Below are positions 60,920 to 64,000 of a DNA stretch of 64,000 nt, piece by piece. The DNA comes from JACPFN01 sp964406135. Its GTDB lineage: Bacteria > Babelota > Babeliae > Babelales > Chromulinivoraceae. Location of the stretch: the NCBI GenBank assembly GCA_964406135.1, contig CAYOQO010000004.1:30078-94077 (forward strand), given 5' to 3'. Both the position numbers and the translations under genes were made by a program. The notes under the pieces are model-generated. The model ran no database searches, was not told the origin of the DNA, and was given only the letters and a program-made list of their open reading frames with translations. How positions within the stretch are numbered: the stretch's first letter is position 1; each line of letters starts with the position of its first letter.

Positions 60920-61078
60920 ACTAAATTCTTGGATTAAAAAGTTTAAAGATGATGAATTTTAACGCAAAAAATATGAAAAATCAAAGACCAAAAATTATTT
61001 TTAACCGATATCAATAAATAAAGCTTTAAGGTTATAACCAAACCAAAACATACTTGATTAAAGACTTGCAATCACTAC

Positions 61079-61091
61079 ACTATAAGATAGT
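61079..61091. promoter_or_regulatory. Possible HigA operator
   Basis: ACTAT-AAG-ATAGT, a perfect 5-bp inverted repeat, overlaps a -10-like TATAAG 23 bp before the higB start. HigA-type antitoxins bind such palindromes to repress their own operon. Confidence 0.5.
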
Positions 61092-61113
61092 ACAATCTAA
61101 AAAAAGGATACGT

Positions 61114-61440
61114 ATGATAAAAACTTGGATTATAGAATATTGGCATGAATTCAACAGTAAAAATTCAGTAGAATATTGGCTTAATCAACTTGACGAACAA
61201 CAATTAGAATGCGTAACAGAAGAAATTGATCTTCTTAAGTTATATGGAAATAGTTTAAAAATGCCTCACAGCAAGCCACTCAAAAAAGGATTATTTGAAT
61301 TACGCGAAAGAAAATATGGATTTCGCATATACTATTGCTTCCTTCCTCAACAAACGATATTTTTACTTATCGCTGGAGACAAAGCATCACAAGATAAAGA
61401 TATAAAAAAAGCGTTTAAACGAATGAATAGTTTAAAATAA
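61114..61440 (+). CDS. higB: HigB-type toxin (RelE-like, phage Gp49 family)
   Basis: 108 residues from the ATG at 61114, with AAAAAAGGA upstream. The frame is open 20 codons further but that part is not conserved-looking. The family core is LKMPHSKPLKKGLFELRERK, then GFRIYYCFLPQQTIFLLIAG and DKASQDKDIKKAFKRM. These proteins are ribosome-dependent mRNA interferases; the basic residues (K, R, E-L-R) that bind mRNA are present. It lies 12 bp upstream of the antitoxin, the higBA order (toxin first). Confidence 0.88.
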   Translation: MIKTWIIEYWHEFNSKNSVEYWLNQLDEQQLECVTEEIDLLKLYGNSLKMPHSKPLKKGLFELRERKYGFRIYYCFLPQQTIFLLIAGDKASQDKDIKKAFKRMNSLK

Positions 61441-61452
61441 TAAGGATTAATT

Positions 61453-61761
61453 ATGATACGCAAAAATTTTGATGATTATATTAAAACAAGATTTTCTAAA
61501 GAAAAAATAGCTGAAATAGAAAAGCGTGCAAAACGAGAAAAAAAACTACTAGATGCATGGCAAGCTAATATTTCTCAAAGCATCCATGATTATATGGAAA
61601 AAAATAATGTCGGATTTAATGATCTTGTAAGAATATTAAATGTTAGTCCAACACAAGTTGCAAAAATTCAAAAAGGGCAAGCCAATCTAACCCTAGCAAC
61701 TATGGCACATATTTTTTCTACACTTAACCAACAACCTCAATTCGTATTCAAAAAAAAATAA
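61453..61761 (+). CDS. higA: HigA-type antitoxin (XRE HTH)
   Basis: 102 residues. The N-terminal 40 residues are charged helices (EKIAEIEKRAKREKKLLDAW), followed by an XRE helix-turn-helix at about 45-95 (VGFNDLVRILNVSPTQVAKI, QKGQANLTLATMAHIFSTL). It neutralises the HigB-type toxin and should repress the operon. An AAGGA ribosome site lies just upstream. The strong K/R/E N-terminus is a probable toxin-binding helix. Confidence 0.88.
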   Translation: MIRKNFDDYIKTRFSKEKIAEIEKRAKREKKLLDAWQANISQSIHDYMEKNNVGFNDLVRILNVSPTQVAKIQKGQANLTLATMAHIFSTLNQQPQFVFKKK

Positions 61762-61830
61762 TCTCAAATTAACGCCCATAGGATTTTCATGAAAACAATA
61801 GGGTCAAATTATTTTACAAACTTTTGCTTT

Positions 61831-62283
61831 TTAAAAATTTTTTTTAATTGATTGAATTATCTCTTCGAGCGCCTGTAAAAAAAGAGAACGTTTCTTTTTA
61901 GAAAAAGAAGTATTATAACTTGGCTCTATTCCTGTCTCGCGCAAATATGCACGCAATTCGCGCATGGCTTTTGCACTACCGATATTAGCATCATTAAAAA
62001 TTTTTCCTGAGGGACTGATTGCACAAGCACCTTTTTTGATACAACGATCTGCGAGCAAAATATCTACCGTAACCACAATATCTTTGATCCCTATATGCTC
62101 AACAATCCAATTATCTACCGCATCAAAATCCGAGCTAACTTGTATTTTTTGTACATTTTCATCAACAGATATATTCAAACGGCTATTGCTCACTAAGTAA
62201 ACCTGCAAATTATGTCGTTTCGTAATCCGAAAAACATCTTCTTTGACTGGACAAGCATCACCATCAACATAAATAATTAACAT
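61831..62283 (-). CDS. YaiI/YqxD family protein (UPF0178)
   Basis: 150 residues, normal family length. Acidic sites typical of the family are in MLIIYVDGDACPVKEDVFRI, split as YVDGDACPVK, in VSSDFDAVDNWI and in TVDILLADRCIKKGA. The C-terminal SYNTSFSKKKRSLFLQALEE is also typical. The fold is PIN-like and a nuclease role has been proposed, but no function is proven. It stands alone between higBA and a GNAT gene. Confidence 0.9.
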   Translation of the reverse strand: MLIIYVDGDACPVKEDVFRITKRHNLQVYLVSNSRLNISVDENVQKIQVSSDFDAVDNWIVEHIGIKDIVVTVDILLADRCIKKGACAISPSGKIFNDANIGSAKAMRELRAYLRETGIEPSYNTSFSKKKRSLFLQALEEIIQSIKKNF

Positions 62284-62313
62284 TCATAAACTTTCTATAT
62301 AAAACTTTTTTTA

Positions 62314-62817
62314 TTAAACAAATTCAAAATTATTATTTTTATAAAATTTAACAGCAGCAATATTATCATCATACACAGCAAGTTGTAAAAAAATGTTTTT
62401 AGTTAAAGCTAATTTTTCAATTTCTTCCAATAACACAGTAGCAAGTCCACATCCTCTATAATTTTTATCAATAGCTAATTGATGAATATGAATTCGGTTT
62501 GATAAAATATTAAAACGTACAAATCCACATACTTTATGTGCTTGCAACGCGTCTCTTAAAACAAAAAATATATCATTGGCACCTATACCAAAAGATCCTA
62601 CAAATTTTTGAATTATAGGGTCTTTCCAAAAATCAGCTTGTGCAATATCAGGTACCAATTTCACAGATTCATGATTATACATAGATAAAATAAATCTAGA
62701 AGATACAGGCATCAATGGCGTGCTCTGCAAATCATACTTTTGCATGATACTCAATGACTCTGCTGATTTAAGTACAAAACTTAGTACAAAACTTAACAAT
62801 ATAAAAATTTTTTTCAT
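62314..62817 (-). CDS. GNAT acetyltransferase with signal peptide
   Basis: 167 residues. The N-terminus MKKIFILLSFVLSFVLKSAE is a signal peptide. The GNAT core has IHIHQLAIDKNYRGCGLATV (the acetyl-CoA pyrophosphate loop R-G-C-G-L-A) and NIAAVKFYKNNNFEFV. The protein stops right after the motif B helix, so it lacks the last strand of many GNATs. An exported acetyltransferase would need acetyl-CoA outside the cell, which fits a host-directed role. It is the second non-cytosolic GNAT in this window. Confidence 0.75.
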   Translation of the reverse strand: MKKIFILLSFVLSFVLKSAESLSIMQKYDLQSTPLMPVSSRFILSMYNHESVKLVPDIAQADFWKDPIIQKFVGSFGIGANDIFFVLRDALQAHKVCGFVRFNILSNRIHIHQLAIDKNYRGCGLATVLLEEIEKLALTKNIFLQLAVYDDNIAAVKFYKNNNFEFV

Positions 62818-62935
62818 ATTTTTAATCCCCTAAAAATTCCACCTTACAATAAGAATGTATTTTTTTAATTTAAAGATCAAAAATAGTATACCAGAAGCAC
62901 TTTTTAGGGCAAAAGCCCATATCCATTTTATACCA

Positions 62936-62998
62936 TCAAAATTCAACATATCCAGCTTGTTGAAACTGCTGAACCCAAGATGCATCACAAAATAACCA
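62936..62998 (-). pseudogene. Remnant of a paralogue of the 2OG-oxygenase-like gene
   Basis: Read on the minus strand the frame gives FLLWLFCDASWVQQFQQAGY then VEF-stop. It matches residues about 8-32 of the secreted 2OG-oxygenase-like protein at 60062-60919 (FLLFSLQSFCETSWMKQFQQ then VGYVEL) across the end of the signal peptide. Nothing further of the gene survives, so this is a decayed duplicate 2 kb from the intact copy. Confidence 0.7.
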
Positions 62999-63011
62999 CA
63001 ATAAAAATTAA

Positions 63012-63037
63012 AAATCCCCGTATTTCTACAGGGATTT
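63012..63037 (-). terminator. Terminator after a small secreted-protein gene
   Basis: An 11-bp stem AAATCCCCGTA / TACAGGGATTT with loop TTTC. The C.A mismatch on the + strand is G.U on the minus strand, where TTTTAATTTTTATT follows. It lies 23 bp beyond the stop at 63060. Confidence 0.72.
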
Positions 63038-63059
63038 AAATTTTTTAAAAATATTGTTT

Positions 63060-63404
63060 TTATTCAGGTAATTCAACACCAAGGTTTTTTAACCTTGCTA
63101 CAGACATATATGCATTTCTAGGTCTGCAGATAGACGCTATAACAAGACAACCATTTACAAGTTTTAGTTCTCGATAACGTCCATAAAATCGAGCCTCGTA
63201 CTCTCCATTATCCATAGGACAAAAAGATTCCAATGATACTTCTGCACCTTCTGGCCAATAATTATCACGACCTGATTGTTCCAATGCATAGCTTAACAAT
63301 CTAATTTTACTATCGTGATTTAAAGTAATATTTCGTTCTTGCATCGAAAAAGTAATGTTTGAGATTAAGCAAAAAGCTGCTATTTTTAAAAAAAAGTTTT
63401 TCAT
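63060..63404 (-). CDS. Small secreted protein of unknown function
   Basis: 114 residues from an ATG at 63404. The signal peptide is MKNFFLKIAAFCLISNITFS. The mature part is short and mixed (LNHDSKIRLLSYALEQSG, YEARFYGRYRELKLVNGCLV), with no family recognised. The next gene upstream, 29 bp away on the same strand, encodes another small secreted protein. Confidence 0.5.
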   Translation of the reverse strand: MKNFFLKIAAFCLISNITFSMQERNITLNHDSKIRLLSYALEQSGRDNYWPEGAEVSLESFCPMDNGEYEARFYGRYRELKLVNGCLVIASICRPRNAYMSVARLKNLGVELPE

Positions 63405-63433
63405 AAAAGACCCTAAAGTAAATTGATTATTAT

Positions 63434-63877
63434 TTATTTTTCATTGAGCATAGCCATACAAGAATTATGTTGAAGCATACCAGTAATAGAATTACTTAAA
63501 AATTGTAATTGCACTTCTTGTTTTTGCACCCTGGACTTAATTAATTCAAAATCTTTTGAACTCGTTACCCATGGACTTGTTCCATTTTGATCGAAACCAT
63601 CAATTGTTGCTTTAATATCTTGATAAGTTACATAACTAACAAAAACTATTTCGTTAATTTGAAATTTTGGATCAATATTATCCATATCAAACGTATCTAA
63701 AGGACCAATGAGCCTTAACTGATTACCTAATGTAACGTATCCATGCATAATTCGTGCATGCAAATCATTGCATCGACCAATAAGAAATTTAGGCTCTTGA
63801 TCACTTGAAGATTGAATTATATTTACAAAAAATATAAAGAATGAAAAAAGAATACAAGATGATTGATTTTTAAGCAT
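63434..63877 (-). CDS. Small secreted protein of unknown function
   Basis: 147 residues from an ATG at 63877 with AGGGGTAT upstream. The signal peptide is MLKNQSSCILFSFFIFFVNI. The mature part includes CNDLHARIMHGYVTLGNQLR and EIVFVSYVTYQDIKATIDGF, mostly beta with a helical end. No family is recognised. It is probably co-transcribed with the small secreted gene that follows it. Confidence 0.5.
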   Translation of the reverse strand: MLKNQSSCILFSFFIFFVNIIQSSSDQEPKFLIGRCNDLHARIMHGYVTLGNQLRLIGPLDTFDMDNIDPKFQINEIVFVSYVTYQDIKATIDGFDQNGTSPWVTSSKDFELIKSRVQKQEVQLQFLSNSITGMLQHNSCMAMLNEK

Positions 63878-64000
63878 AATACCCCTCTGGCTTATTTCTC
63901 AAATAAAAAAATACAAAATGAATATTTTAAGTATACAAAAAGCTAAAATTTCACGCAAAAAAATGTTTATACAACGCAATTAAGAATCAAAAACTTATAG

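Noticed and set aside
61762..61830. Hairpin around TTTTCATGAAAA after higA as a terminator
   Set aside because: The stem is short and AT-only, with no T tract directly after it; left unassigned.
1..64000. tRNA, tmRNA, SRP RNA or RNase P RNA genes in the gaps
   Set aside because: No cloverleaf with a GGTTCGA-type T loop or other RNA hallmark was found in any gap I read; small or diverged RNAs could be missed without a covariance search.

Overview
The window is AT-rich, gene-dense bacterial chromosome from a Gram-negative organism with an outer membrane and meso-DAP-type peptidoglycan (DNPR motif in MurE, outer-membrane beta-barrels, SecF). About half of the genes are housekeeping. The rest are mostly short proteins of unknown function with N-terminal signal peptides, scattered singly among the housekeeping genes. 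This mix, a Chlamydia-type class Ic ribonucleotide reductase, an Lpg1974-like porin, giant head-repeat adhesins and several enzymes carrying signal peptides fit a host-associated lineage such as Candidatus Dependentiae (TM6). That placement is inference. I see no rRNA, tRNA, CRISPR array, insertion sequence or prophage.

Layout. 1-7.4 kb: secreted unknowns, holB, a ComEC-like fragment behind a duplicated holB tail, nrdAB and a secreted thioredoxin-like protein. 7.4-16.2 kb: membrane pyrophosphatase, smpB, tsaD, small secreted proteins, rho, secF, rpmA. 16.3-24.4 kb: polA and an agcS-murE-unknown-mutY operon. 24.4-36.9 kb: ruvX, a zinc-ribbon micro-gene with tsaB, a coiled-coil zinc protease with a frameshifted signal peptide, rsmE, rpsF-rpsR-truA-GNAT, an S24-like repressor, rnhB with a HAS-barrel gene, ftsY-prmC. 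36.9-43.2 kb: secreted unknowns, mutL, an orphan HEPN-type protein and a membrane protein. 43.3-50.6 kb: two tandem genes for giant YadA-head-like repeat proteins, the second ending in a peptidase-S74 chaperone domain. 50.7-64 kb: an accessory region with secreted enzymes (alpha/beta hydrolase, cysteine desulfurase, macro domain, 2OG-oxygenase-like, GNAT), outer-membrane barrels, a Gly-rich surface protein, an AbrB fusion, a HEPN gene remnant and a higBA toxin-antitoxin pair.

The most notable signals are: (1) a family of dispersed palindromic elements, two of which lie in frame inside coding genes (mutL, rsmE) and one of which supplies the last codons and stop of the cysteine desulfurase; (2) nested 246-bp and 903-bp repeats in the giant adhesin operon; (3) signal peptides on normally cytosolic enzymes, above all a SufS with an 80-residue exported N-terminal extension; (4) the Phe/Glu metal-site signature of a Mn/Fe ribonucleotide reductase; (5) a T6 tract that puts the signal peptide of a secreted zinc protease out of frame. 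Several terminator hairpins carry a C.A mismatch on the + strand that becomes a G.U pair on the minus strand, which shows the strand they serve.
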